A DNA stretch of 23,625 nt from assembly GCA_002779045.1 (NCBI GenBank), contig PEXO01000359.1, forward strand, positions 1 to 23,625, in the 5' to 3' direction. The stretch's first letter is position 1; every line of letters starts with the position of its first letter. The stretch is from Elusimicrobia bacterium CG08_land_8_20_14_0_20_59_10 (GTDB taxonomy: Bacteria; Elusimicrobiota; Elusimicrobia; Elusimicrobiales; UBA9959). Made by a program: the position numbers and the translations under genes. Under the pieces are notes generated by a model. It was not told where the DNA came from, made no database searches, and saw only the letters and a list, made by a program, of their open reading frames with translations. This document shows positions 1 through 7,759 of this stretch, in pieces.

Positions 1-1992
1 GAGTTTTATACCGGTCATTTCGCGGAGCTCGAAGAGGCGGTTGCGCAGTTCCGCGGCGAGTTCGAAATTGAGGTTGTCGGCGGCGTCCTTCATGCGTTTC
101 TCTATCCCGGCCGCCAGGGCTTTCACCGAAGCCTTCGGCATATCGCCGCGCGGCAGGGGCTCGGCCACCGCCAACCCTTCGCGCTTGGCCTGCGTGCGCA
201 GTTCCTCGTATTCCACGAATTTCTTGATAATACTTTTCGGCTCGATACCGTGCTTCTTATTGTACGCCAGCTGCGTGGTACGGCGGCGCGTCATCTCGGC
301 CATCGCACGTTCCATAGAACCGGTAATACGGTCCGCGAAAAGGATAACTTCGCCGCAGAGGTTGCGGGCCGCGCGCCCCGAGATCTGTATCAAAGTGGTC
401 TCGCTGCGCAGAAAGCCCTCATTGTCCGCGTTGAGGATGGCCACCAGCGTCACCTCGGGGATATCCAGCCCCTCGCGCAGCAGGTTGATGCCCACCAGCG
501 CGTCGAACCCGCCCTTGCGAAAAGCGCCCAGGATATCCAGCCGCTCCAGCGTATCCATATCCGAATGCATATAGCGCGCCTTCATCCCCTTCTCGGACAG
601 GAAGGCGCTCAGGTCCTCGGCGGTCTTCTTCGTCAGCGTCAGCACCAGCGTGCGCTCTTTCTTCGCCGCGCGCCTGGCTATCTCGGCTGACAGGGCTTTT
701 ATCTGGCCGGTCACGGGCAGTATCCTTATCTCCGGGTCCACCAGGCCCGTGGGCCGGATTATCTGCTCCACAATATCCTCTTTGGCACAGGCCGTAAGCT
801 CGTATGGCCCGGGGGTGGCGGAAACAAAGACGGTAGAAGGCCTCAGCGCCTCGAACTCGTCGAACTTCAGCGGCCTGTTGTCCAGCGCCGACGGCAGCCG
901 GAAGCCGAAATCCACCAGCGTCTGTTTGCGCGCGCGGTCCCCCGCGTACATGCCGCGTATCTGCGGCACCGTCACATGCGATTCGTCCACAAAGAACAGG
1001 AAACCCTTCTTATAGTAATCGAACAGGCAGTCCGGCCTGCTGCCCGGCGGGCGGCTGGCCAGGTGCCGCGAATAATTCTCCACCCCGCTGCAATAGCCGG
1101 TCTGGCGTATCATCTCAAGGTCGTAGCGCACGCGCTGGCCCAGGCGCTCGGCTTCCAGCAGTTTCCCCGCCCCTTTCAGTTCGGCCAGGCGCTCCGCCAG
1201 TTCCGCCTCTATGGCCGCGGTCGCTGCCTCCACTTCGCCGGAAGTGGATACGAAATGCGTGGCCGGGAACACCCAGATCTCCTTAAGTTCCTTTATGGTA
1301 TCCCCTGTAAGAGGGTCTATTTCCTTTATCGCTCCTACATTCTCTTCCAGTTCCACCCGCCAGGCGGTTTCGGCATCGGCGGGAAAAATATCCAGGTTAC
1401 CCCCCCGCAGCCTGAAGGTGCCGCGCGAGAACTCCACCTCATTGCGCTCATAATTGATGCTTACAAGGAAGCGCGTAAGTTCCTTGCGGTCGGCTTTCTG
1501 CCCCTGCTTTATATTGAGGCACCGCTCCGAGAAATTATCCGGCGAGCCTATATTATAAATGCAGGAGACGGACGCCACCACTATAGTATCGGGGCGGGTG
1601 AGTATGGAGGTGGTGGCCTTCAGCCGCAGCTTGTCTATGTGGTCGTTTATGGAGGAATCTTTTTCTATATAAGTGTCGGTGGCCGGGATATAAGCTTCGG
1701 GCTGGTAATAGTCGTAATAGGAGACGAAATACTCCACAGCGTTATCCGGGAAGAAGGTCTTGAACTCGGAATACAGCTGGGCGGCCAGCACTTTATTGGG
1801 CGAGATGACCAGCGCGGGGCGCTGGAGGCGCTCTACCATGGCGGCTATGGTGAAGGTTTTGCCGGAGCCGGTAACGCCCAGCAGGGTCTGGTTGGCCTTG
1901 CCGGCTTTTACGCCGGCGCAGAGCGCGTCTATGGCGGCGGGCTGGCCGCCGGCGGGCCCGAAGGGAGCCACCAGCCTGAACCTGTTCTTCAT
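1..1992 (-). CDS. uvrB: Excinuclease ABC subunit B (UvrB), 3' end cut by window edge
   Basis: UvrB is the damage-verifying, helicase-fold subunit of nucleotide excision repair. It is loaded on DNA by UvrA and recruits UvrC. The frame is open for 664 codons and leaves the window in its C-terminal UVR domain (last visible residues EMTGIKL), so only a few residues are missing for a family of about 660-670. Visible marks are Walker A GVTGSGKT (about residues 39-46), the tyrosine-rich beta-hairpin YYDYYQPEAYIP (about 92-103) that inserts between DNA strands, the Walker B-type DESH box, the helicase motif VGINLLREGLDIPE, and QISGRAARN near the end. The ATG at 1992 gives the expected N-terminus MKNRFRLVAPFGPAGGQP. 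No Shine-Dalgarno lies before it; instead a TGC-TAAAAT box sits 6 nt upstream, suggesting a leaderless mRNA. It is divergent from ispH. Confidence 0.98.
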   Translation of the reverse strand, partial: MKNRFRLVAPFGPAGGQPAAIDALCAGVKAGKANQTLLGVTGSGKTFTIAAMVERLQRPALVISPNKVLAAQLYSEFKTFFPDNAVEYFVSYYDYYQPEAYIPATDTYIEKDSSINDHIDKLRLKATTSILTRPDTIVVASVSCIYNIGSPDNFSERCLNIKQGQKADRKELTRFLVSINYERNEVEFSRGTFRLRGGNLDIFPADAETAWRVELEENVGAIKEIDPLTGDTIKELKEIWVFPATHFVSTSGEVEAATAAIEAELAERLAELKGAGKLLEAERLGQRVRYDLEMIRQTGYCSGVENYSRHLASRPPGSRPDCLFDYYKKGFLFFVDESHVTVPQIRGMYAGDRARKQTLVDFGFRLPSALDNRPLKFDEFEALRPSTVFVSATPGPYELTACAKEDIVEQIIRPTGLVDPEIRILPVTGQIKALSAEIARRAAKKERTLVLTLTKKTAEDLSAFLSEKGMKARYMHSDMDTLERLDILGAFRKGGFDALVGINLLREGLDIPEVTLVAILNADNEGFLRSETTLIQISGRAARNLCGEVILFADRITGSMERAMAEMTRRRTTQLAYNKKHGIEPKSIIKKFVEYEELRTQAKREGLAVAEPLPRGDMPKASVKALAAGIEKRMKDAADNLNFELAAELRNRLFELREMTGIKL

Positions 1993-2007
1993 CTCTAAAT
2001 TTTAGCA
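1993..2007 (-). promoter_or_regulatory. Predicted extended -10 promoter of uvrB (leaderless)
   Basis: On the minus strand, TGC TAAAAT (positions 2007-1999) is followed by exactly 6 nt and then the uvrB ATG. That places the expected transcription start at or next to the start codon. I see no -35 match at normal spacing, which fits an extended TGn -10 promoter. The same layout occurs before ispH. Confidence 0.5.
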
Positions 2008-2074
2008 ATATTCTTCTGCCCGGGAAGCGCCGATTTCCCCTGCCGCCAACCTGGCCTGACGGTCGGGCCGGGTT

Positions 2075-2110
2075 AGCGCATAGCGCTTGATACGGCACGG
2101 CCATAGGCCG
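2075..2110. repeat. Two micro-hairpins with ATA loops in the uvrB/ispH spacer
   Basis: AGCGC-ATA-GCGCT (2075-2087) and CGGCC-ATA-GGCCG (2098-2110) are perfect 5-bp stems with the same 3-nt loop. A third, weaker GC-ATA-GC follows at 2137-2143. They lie in the 251-bp divergent spacer between uvrB and ispH. Function is unknown. Confidence 0.4.
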
Positions 2111-2111
2111 G

Positions 2112-2150
2112 CAAAACCTTCCGCAGGCCGAGGCTTGCATAGCGCCGAGG
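2112..2150 (+). repeat. Dispersed intergenic repeat, copy 1
   Basis: This 39-nt segment is nearly the same as 15655-15693: 33 of the first 36 positions match, both in the plus orientation. The shared core is AGGCCGAGGCTTGC, two variable bases, then AGCGCCG. Both copies are in intergenic DNA, so this looks like a short genome-wide repeat family. Confidence 0.6.
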
Positions 2151-2228
2151 ATAATACGGACCTGCCCTTCCTAAATGACGAAAAACAGCCCGCTTAAAAC
2201 TTATTAAAAAGCCCCGGCCGCCCATAAA

Positions 2229-2243
2229 TGTTAAAATTTCCGC
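2229..2243 (+). promoter_or_regulatory. Predicted extended -10 promoter of ispH (leaderless)
   Basis: TGT TAAAAT (2229-2237) is followed by 6 nt and the ispH ATG at 2244. There is no Shine-Dalgarno between box and start. The string TGnTAAAATTT is the same as before uvrB on the other strand, so the two divergent promoters share one design. Confidence 0.5.
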
Positions 2244-3959
2244 ATGCCGGAACGCGTAGAGATAACCGTGGCCGAAAGCGCCGGGTTCTGCCCCGGCGTG
2301 AAGAACGCCATAGATCAAGTGCTGGAGCTGGCCAAGCACCGCAAGAAGACCATCTACACGCTGGGCCCCCTTATCCACAATAAGCAGGTAATAGAAACCC
2401 TTAAAGAACAGAACATCCACGCCATAAATTCCGCCGCGGAGATCAAGGACCGCGGCGCCATACTGGTGATACGCGCGCACGGCGTCACGCCGGAAGAAGA
2501 AAAGAAACTGCGCTCCCTGGGCCTTGAAGTGGTGGACGCCACCTGCCCGCTGGTGAAGCATGCGCAGGAGAACATCCGCGCCCATGCCGCCGAAGGTTAT
2601 TCAACCATAATAGTGGGCGACCGCGACCACGCCGAGGTTATAGGCCTGATGGGGTATGCCGCCGGGCGCGGCCACGTGGTAAGCGGGCCGGAAGAAGCCC
2701 AAAAACTCCCCCGCCTTGAAAAAGCCAATATCGTAGCCCAGACCACGCAGGAAAACGAAGTCTTCCTGGCGGCTGTGGAAGAAGCGCGGAAAGCCGCCGG
2801 GGAACTATTAGTCTCCAACACCATCTGCAACCCCACGCGCCAGCGCCAGAAAGAGACGATAGAGCTTTCCAAAGACGCGGACCTGGCGATAGTGGTGGGC
2901 GGCCGCAACTCGGCCAATACCGCACGCCTTTTCCACATCTGCCGGCGCCTGGCTAAAAAGGCCGTGCACATAGAAAAGGAAGACGAGCTGAAGAAAGCCA
3001 TGTTCCGCGGCGCCGCGAAGGTCTTTATTACCGCCGGGGCCTCCACCCCGACGTGGATGATAGAGAAGGTCCTTGAAAAAGCGCGGGCACTGGCCGCCGG
3101 CAGAAGCAACCGCCTGCTTGAACGGCTGGCCCTGGGCTGGAAGCTGGTGATAACCGGCTCGCTCTACACCGCGTTGGCCGCGGCCGCCCTCACCTATGTC
3201 TGTATGAAACTGGAGGGCACGCCGGTCTCAGGTAAATTCCCGCTTATGGCCGGTCTCTTCGCCTTCAGCCTGCATATGGCCAACCGCGCGGCGGAAAAAG
3301 GCGCCGCCGCCCCGGACAGGGCGCGCAGGCTGCTCTTCGTAAAATACGCCATGCAGTCCCGCTTCGCGGCGCTCATCTGCGGCATGCTGGCCATCTTCCT
3401 TTCCGCCGCCACGGGCTGGCAGGTGCTGCTTCCCGCAGCCTTCTTCTGGCTTTTAGGAATGCTGTATCCCTGCAAGCTCCCCCTGGGCCTGGCCAACTTC
3501 GGCTATTTCCCGGCCTCCAAGGACATCCTGATAGCGCTGGGCTGGGCCTTCATGTGCGCCGGCGCGCCCGGGCTGGGGCAGGGCGGGGCTATGAGCAATG
3601 CCACGCAGCTGGCGGTATTCTTCGCCTTCCTGCTGGTGTTCACGCGCTCGGTGCTGTTCGGGATAAGCCATGCCCACAGCGATATGATAACCGGCAAAGA
3701 GAATTTCTACAAAGCCGCGGGTCCGGCACTCACCTACCTCACGCTGTCTTTTATCTTCCTGCTTATATCCGCCACGCTCATAACGCTTAAAAGCATGGGC
3801 TGGCAGCCGCAGCTTGCCGCGGCCCTGCTGACGGGCCTGTTATATTACCTCGGGCTGCTGCTCTTCTTTTATTTCAGCAGGATCCCGGAAAGGATCACCG
3901 CGGAAACGCTGATAGACACGCAATTTATGCTGCTGGCGGCGCTGGCATATTATTCTTAA
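2244..3959 (+). CDS. ispH: IspH (HMBPP reductase) fused to a UbiA-like membrane domain
   Basis: Residues 1-285 are a full 4-hydroxy-3-methylbut-2-enyl diphosphate reductase, the last MEP-pathway enzyme, which makes IPP and DMAPP. The three iron-sulfur cysteines are C16 (FCPGV), C101 (DATCPLV) and C195 (NTICNPT). Substrate-site residues H45, H79, H129 and E131 (GDRDHAEVIG), TTQE at 167-170, RNSANT and TAGASTPTW are also present. Normal IspH is about 280-320 residues; this protein has 571. Residues 300-571 add about nine hydrophobic helices. The stretch YPCKLPLGL..KDILIALGW (409-434) and SHAHSDMITGKENF (475-488) resemble UbiA prenyltransferases, but the two Asp-rich metal motifs are degenerate, so the prenyltransferase assignment is tentative. 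A membrane-bound pairing of C5 precursor synthesis with prenyl transfer is an inference. It is transcribed alone, divergent from uvrB. Confidence 0.9.
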   Translation: MPERVEITVAESAGFCPGVKNAIDQVLELAKHRKKTIYTLGPLIHNKQVIETLKEQNIHAINSAAEIKDRGAILVIRAHGVTPEEEKKLRSLGLEVVDATCPLVKHAQENIRAHAAEGYSTIIVGDRDHAEVIGLMGYAAGRGHVVSGPEEAQKLPRLEKANIVAQTTQENEVFLAAVEEARKAAGELLVSNTICNPTRQRQKETIELSKDADLAIVVGGRNSANTARLFHICRRLAKKAVHIEKEDELKKAMFRGAAKVFITAGASTPTWMIEKVLEKARALAAGRSNRLLERLALGWKLVITGSLYTALAAAALTYVCMKLEGTPVSGKFPLMAGLFAFSLHMANRAAEKGAAAPDRARRLLFVKYAMQSRFAALICGMLAIFLSAATGWQVLLPAAFFWLLGMLYPCKLPLGLANFGYFPASKDILIALGWAFMCAGAPGLGQGGAMSNATQLAVFFAFLLVFTRSVLFGISHAHSDMITGKENFYKAAGPALTYLTLSFIFLLISATLITLKSMGWQPQLAAALLTGLLYYLGLLLFFYFSRIPERITAETLIDTQFMLLAALAYYS

Positions 3960-3960
3960 G

Positions 3961-4065
3961 GTGGCCGGACGCAAACAGTGGCTGCAGCGCAAAGATGAGC
4001 GCGGCGCTGGAAAACATCGTCACCGTGAACACGGCCGGGATAAAGCGTCGCGCGGTAGTTTTTAT
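3961..4065 (-). pseudogene. Decayed N-terminus of a spermidine-synthase-type membrane protein
   Basis: After the dapA stop (4125-4123), the same minus-strand frame stays open to a TAA at 3927-3925. From 4065 it reads (I)KTTARRFIPAVFTVTMFSS followed by AALIFALQPLFAS. The pattern F-x-x-T-x-F-x-S-A-x-L-x-F-x-x-Q-P-L-x-A is what I recall for the first membrane helix of long, membrane-fused spermidine-synthase proteins. The match stops within about 10 bp of the ispH stop codon on the other strand, after which the frame is only ispH antisense. A GGGGGA purine run lies 9 nt upstream, but the expected start codon is ATA rather than ATG. I read this as a gene destroyed by a deletion that ended at ispH. 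It rests on about 32 residues and needs a homology search. Confidence 0.45.
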
Positions 4066-4122
4066 ACGGGATTTTCCCCCGGGGGGGGGACCGGGATCAG
4101 GCGGCAGTCCACCCCGGCCGGG

Positions 4123-5004
4123 CTACAGTATACCGGCTTCCATCATCGCTTTTTTTACGGCGGGGCGGTTCCTTTCGGAGAGCGGGGTGAGAGGCAGCCG
4201 CGGCTCGCAGGAGCACAGGCCCAAAAGCGAAACCGCGTATTTCACCGGGATGGGGTTCGTCTCGATAAAAACGGACTTTATCAGCGGGAATAGTTTGTGG
4301 TGCAGTTCCGCAGCCTCCACTGTTTCGCCCTTCAGGAATTTTCCGCACATTTCGGAAGTTTCCTCCGGGGCTATATTCGAGACCACCGAGATGACGCCGC
4401 GCGCGCCCACGGACATCATGGGCAGCGTAAGCGAATCGTCGCCGCTCATCACCGCGAAATCCGTGTCCAGGGTGTTTATTATCTCGCTCACCTGGTCCAG
4501 GCTGCCCGAAGCTTCCTTTATGCCGACGATATTGGAGAATTTACGCCGCAGGGCCAGAACGGTGGCCGGGGCCATATTAACGCCGGTGCGCCCCGGGATA
4601 TTGTAAAGTATCACCGGCAGGCGCGTGGACCGCGCTATCCCGGAGAAATGCGCGGTCAGCCCGTCCTGCGTAGGCTTGTTGTAATACGGAACTACGGCAA
4701 GCAGCCCATCCACGCCGGTAGCCGATACCTTTTTTACCATCTCTATGGATTTGGCGGTGGAATTGGTGCCCACGCCAGGCATGACCGGCACCCGGCCATT
4801 CACCTCGTCCACCGTCAGCTTTATCACCGACAGGTATTCTTCCGGAGAAAGCGTAGCCGCCTCCCCGGTAGAGCCGCAGGGCACTATCCCCGACACGCCG
4901 CCTTTAAGCTGGGCGCGCAATACCCTGCGCAACGCTTCCTTGTCCACCTTCCCGTTCCTGAAAGGGGTTATCACCGCGGTAAAACAGCCTTTAAGTTCAA
5001 GCAT
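4123..5004 (-). CDS. dapA: 4-hydroxy-tetrahydrodipicolinate synthase
   Basis: DapA condenses pyruvate with aspartate semialdehyde, the first committed step toward diaminopimelate and lysine. It has 293 residues, the normal length. The (beta/alpha)8 lyase motifs are in order: GSTGE (44-48), YYNKPTQDG (107-115), catalytic Y134 and R139 (YNIPGRTG), the Schiff-base lysine K163 in VGIKEASG, and SGDD (187-190). A strong AGGAGG lies 6 nt before the ATG and overlaps the dapF stop codon (TAGGAGG), which suggests coupled translation. It is the last intact gene of the six-gene minus-strand cluster that starts at 9610. Confidence 0.98.
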   Translation of the reverse strand: MLELKGCFTAVITPFRNGKVDKEALRRVLRAQLKGGVSGIVPCGSTGEAATLSPEEYLSVIKLTVDEVNGRVPVMPGVGTNSTAKSIEMVKKVSATGVDGLLAVVPYYNKPTQDGLTAHFSGIARSTRLPVILYNIPGRTGVNMAPATVLALRRKFSNIVGIKEASGSLDQVSEIINTLDTDFAVMSGDDSLTLPMMSVGARGVISVVSNIAPEETSEMCGKFLKGETVEAAELHHKLFPLIKSVFIETNPIPVKYAVSLLGLCSCEPRLPLTPLSERNRPAVKKAMMEAGIL

Positions 5005-5012
5005 GAGACCTC

Positions 5013-5825
5013 CTAAGCAGGAATATCGCCTTTAAAAACTATCTTCGCCGGGCCCTGGAGAAATATCCCGCAGGCGCCCGCGCCGGAGGGTGTAAGCCAG
5101 ACGCGGAACTTCTCCCCGCTGCGGGCCAGCAGCCTCACCGGCGGCTTTACCGCGCCGGCCAGGACCAGCGCGACGGCGCTCGCCGTGATACCGGTGCCGC
5201 AGGCCAGCGTCTCGTCTTCAACACCACGTTCATAGGTGCGCACCAGCACGCGCCCGGCGCGCACTTTCACGAAATTAACATTGGTCCCCCCGGGGCCGAA
5301 AGCCCTGTTGCGGCGCAGCGCGCGGCCAAGGCCCCGTACGTCGGTCTTTTCTATATCGCCTACGGGGACCACGGCGTGCGGCACGCCGGTGTCCAGGAAA
5401 TGCACAAGTTTAACTCCCGCAGGGTATTTACCTTTAAAGCGCAGCGCAACCGCGCAGACGTCGGGCATACGCATCCTGACGCTTTCCACGGCAGTTATCT
5501 TCACCGGCAGGACGCCCTTTCTTGTAACCAGGCTGAATTCCTTTTTCCCTGCCAGCCCTGTGCGATAAGCCCACCAGGCCGCGCAGCGCGAACCGTTGCC
5601 GCAGAAAACCTCCGAGCCGTCGCGGTTGAGATAACGCACGCTCACGCGGCCCGCGCCGGCCTTGTTCACGTAAAGCAGGCCGTCGGCCCCGACAGCGGTC
5701 TTGGGCGCGCAAAGCCTCAAGGCCAGTTTTTTCAGGGCGGCGGAAGAATGCTTTCTCCCGCTGAGCAGCACAAAATCGTTGCCCGCGCCGGACATCTTCC
5801 AGAAAGCTATTTTTTGCACGGCCAC
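5013..5825 (-). CDS. dapF: Diaminopimelate epimerase
   Basis: DapF interconverts LL- and meso-diaminopimelate for peptidoglycan and lysine. The cofactor-free two-cysteine mechanism is intact: C75 in FCGNGSRC and C209 in ACGTG. The N-terminal KMSGAGNDFV (10-19), PHAV (149-152) and YERGVEDETLACGTG (199-212) are typical, and 270 residues is normal. The GTG at 5825 (a second in-frame GTG is at 5819) gives about ten residues before the KMSGAGNDF block, as in the family, and follows a GGGGG purine run. The next in-frame ATG would cut off the first strand. The start overlaps the end of the TPR gene by 19 bp. dapF directly precedes dapA. Confidence 0.97.
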   Translation of the reverse strand: MAVQKIAFWKMSGAGNDFVLLSGRKHSSAALKKLALRLCAPKTAVGADGLLYVNKAGAGRVSVRYLNRDGSEVFCGNGSRCAAWWAYRTGLAGKKEFSLVTRKGVLPVKITAVESVRMRMPDVCAVALRFKGKYPAGVKLVHFLDTGVPHAVVPVGDIEKTDVRGLGRALRRNRAFGPGGTNVNFVKVRAGRVLVRTYERGVEDETLACGTGITASAVALVLAGAVKPPVRLLARSGEKFRVWLTPSGAGACGIFLQGPAKIVFKGDIPA

Positions 5826-6787
5826 ATTCCCCCGTTCTTAAGACATTCGATAAAGGACCCGGCCAGCTTCGAAGTGAAATCCCCGCCGTTGACCGCGGCT
5901 ATGGCGAAATAGGGTTCCGCCTGCTTCTTCTCGCCCATGAAGTAAAGCGCCATGGCTTTTACCGAAGCGGCCAGCGCATCCGTCCTGTCGGCCGAAAGGG
6001 CCGCGTCCGCCTCCTCCATGGCACGGCGCGGGTGGCCGCCAAGCAGCAGGTAAAGCGCCCGCTCAAGGCGGCGCCCGCGCGTCGCCTCCAGTTCCAGCGC
6101 CCCGTCCATGCTTAGAACGGCCCCCGTGTAGTCGCCGCGGCCGGCCAGTATGCGGGCCTGGTTCACGGGCCAATAAGCCGAGAGCGGTTCGCGCAGCTTG
6201 CCCCGCGAAGCTATGAAGGCGGCCTCCTCCCATTCCCGCTTTTCCAGCAGGCAGCGCGCGTATTCCCGCATCACTACGGGGTCGCCGAAATCCTGCAGCA
6301 CAACGGCCATTGAATAGAAGTCCCTGGCGCGGCCCAGGAAGCCCATGCCTGCATACGCTCTGGCCAGGCCGATATTGGCGTCTATATCGTCGCTCTTCAG
6401 CGCGAGCGCCTTCAGAAAAAGCGGCTCCGCGCTGTCGTAAAAACCGGCCCTGTTATAGATCCGGCCCAGCCGCGAGGCGAACAGCCTGTTGGCGGGGAAC
6501 AGCTCTATGGCCACCTTGTAAAGACTTATCGCCTTGTCGGTAAGGCCGCCCTTTTCGTAACAGCGGCCCAGGTAGCCGTAAGGCTCCTCGCGCAGCCGGC
6601 GGGAAGGTTTTTCCTCCAGGAAGGCGTCGTAGCGCTCCTGCACCGCGGCGCAGTCCCCGGCCTTAAAGGCTGCACGGAGCGCTTCCAGCCCGGCCAGCGC
6701 TTTTTTATCGGAATCACCGCCGAACAGGAAGGCCGACGCCGGAGCGGAAAGGACCAGCAGCAGCGGCAGGAGCAGCGCTATCCTCAT
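5807..6787 (-). CDS. Secreted TPR-repeat protein of unknown function
   Basis: The 326-residue protein begins with a signal peptide (residues 1-19, likely cut after ASA), so it is probably periplasmic. The rest is helical with degenerate tetratricopeptide repeats, for example YGYLGRCYEKGGLTDKAISL, followed by ASRLGRIYNRAGFYDSAEPL and IGLARAYAGMGFLGRARDFY. It lacks any catalytic signature and probably works as a protein-interaction scaffold. The ATG at 6787 overlaps the patatin stop as ATGA and gives a clean signal peptide; the frame is open 35 codons further upstream, but those codons lie inside the patatin gene. A role with the patatin and TolC-family neighbours is inferred from tight coupling only. 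Confidence 0.85.
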   Translation of the reverse strand: MRIALLLPLLLVLSAPASAFLFGGDSDKKALAGLEALRAAFKAGDCAAVQERYDAFLEEKPSRRLREEPYGYLGRCYEKGGLTDKAISLYKVAIELFPANRLFASRLGRIYNRAGFYDSAEPLFLKALALKSDDIDANIGLARAYAGMGFLGRARDFYSMAVVLQDFGDPVVMREYARCLLEKREWEEAAFIASRGKLREPLSAYWPVNQARILAGRGDYTGAVLSMDGALELEATRGRRLERALYLLLGGHPRRAMEEADAALSADRTDALAASVKAMALYFMGEKKQAEPYFAIAAVNGGDFTSKLAGSFIECLKNGGMWPCKK

Positions 6788-7755
6788 AGCTTCTCCATAA
6801 GGCGGGGAACCGAATATATCAGCAGGGCCTCTTTTGCTGCCTCTATGCGCCGCGAGGCCTCCCTGACACCGGCCTCGCCCGCGTCGCCGCATCTCTCAAA
6901 ATCGGCCACGGTGATCTCGGCCACTTCCGGCTTTATGACAAAATCCGCCTTTTTCTCCGCCGAGCGGGCCAGCAGCGAGCCGCGTATATCTATCACTTGC
7001 AGCAGGGACATCAGCACGTTCTCGGGCACGCGGTTGGCCGAGCTTTCGGTGACGCTGGCCAACACCCAATCGGCCCCCAGGGCGCGGACGGAATCCACCG
7101 GGATAAAGTCCACCACCCCGCCGTCCACCAGGTAGCGCTGACGGTACTCCACCGGGGCAAAAATACCGGGCAGGTTGACGCTGGAGCGCACCGCCACGGC
7201 CAGCGGCCCCTGCGTGAAGACTATCTTCTCGCCGGTGCGTATGTCCATGGCCGAGCAGGCGAACGGTTTTTGGAGCTTCTCAAAGGTGAGCGCGCCGAAA
7301 CGCTCCTCTATGAACTTGTTGATATGGTCCGGGGTTATAAGCCTGTCCCTGATCAGCAGGGTCACCAGGTTTATCTTCCGGAAATCGCGCGAGACTTTAA
7401 GGTCGGCGGCCTCCAGGCCGAACTTCCAGATATCCTCCACGGTCATGCCCGAGGCATAAAGCGCGCCGATAAGCGCGCCCATGGAGGTGCCCGCCACGTA
7501 ATCAGCGGGGAAACCCGCGTATTCAAGGGACTCCAGCACCCCCGTGTGGGCAAAACCGCGCGCGCCCCCGCCGGAAAGCGCCAGCCCCACCGACGGCCGC
7601 GCGGGCGGCCTGGCCAGCGCCAGCCTGGTCCAGAGGGCGTCGCGGAGTATCTCGTCGTCGGAATTGTCCCCGGACGCCGGGAAGCCCTGCGCGGACAAAA
7701 TAGCCGGCACTGCAAGCAACAGAGCCGACAGCGTGGTTCTGAGAAGGAATTTCAT
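6784..7755 (-). CDS. Exported patatin-like phospholipase
   Basis: This is a 323-residue patatin/RssA-type serine lipase with an N-terminal signal peptide (1-22, cut near LSA-QG). It has the glycine-rich oxyanion loop SGGGARG (61-67), the nucleophile elbow GTSMG with Ser91, and the dyad aspartate in DGG (Asp211), so it should be active on acyl esters. The family includes PlpD-type autotransporters, but no POTRA or barrel part follows here. It is therefore expected in the periplasm or exported by another route. The ATG at 7755 is 4 nt past the TolC-family stop and is chosen because it yields the signal peptide. The tight spacing with a TolC-family gene suggests a shared envelope job, which is an inference; the substrate is unknown. 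Confidence 0.93.
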   Translation of the reverse strand: MKFLLRTTLSALLLAVPAILSAQGFPASGDNSDDEILRDALWTRLALARPPARPSVGLALSGGGARGFAHTGVLESLEYAGFPADYVAGTSMGALIGALYASGMTVEDIWKFGLEAADLKVSRDFRKINLVTLLIRDRLITPDHINKFIEERFGALTFEKLQKPFACSAMDIRTGEKIVFTQGPLAVAVRSSVNLPGIFAPVEYRQRYLVDGGVVDFIPVDSVRALGADWVLASVTESSANRVPENVLMSLLQVIDIRGSLLARSAEKKADFVIKPEVAEITVADFERCGDAGEAGVREASRRIEAAKEALLIYSVPRLMEKL

Positions 7756-7759
7756 CGTG

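Noticed and set aside
976..1998. 340-codon plus-strand open frame antisense to uvrB
   Set aside because: It lies fully over uvrB, whose motifs are intact; the translation has no recognisable domain.
3995..4606. 203-codon plus-strand frame starting after ispH
   Set aside because: Most of it is antisense to dapA; the only protein-like signal in the spacer is on the minus strand.
4745..5035. Plus-strand open frames over dapA and dapF
   Set aside because: They are antisense to genes with complete catalytic motifs and have no independent start signal.
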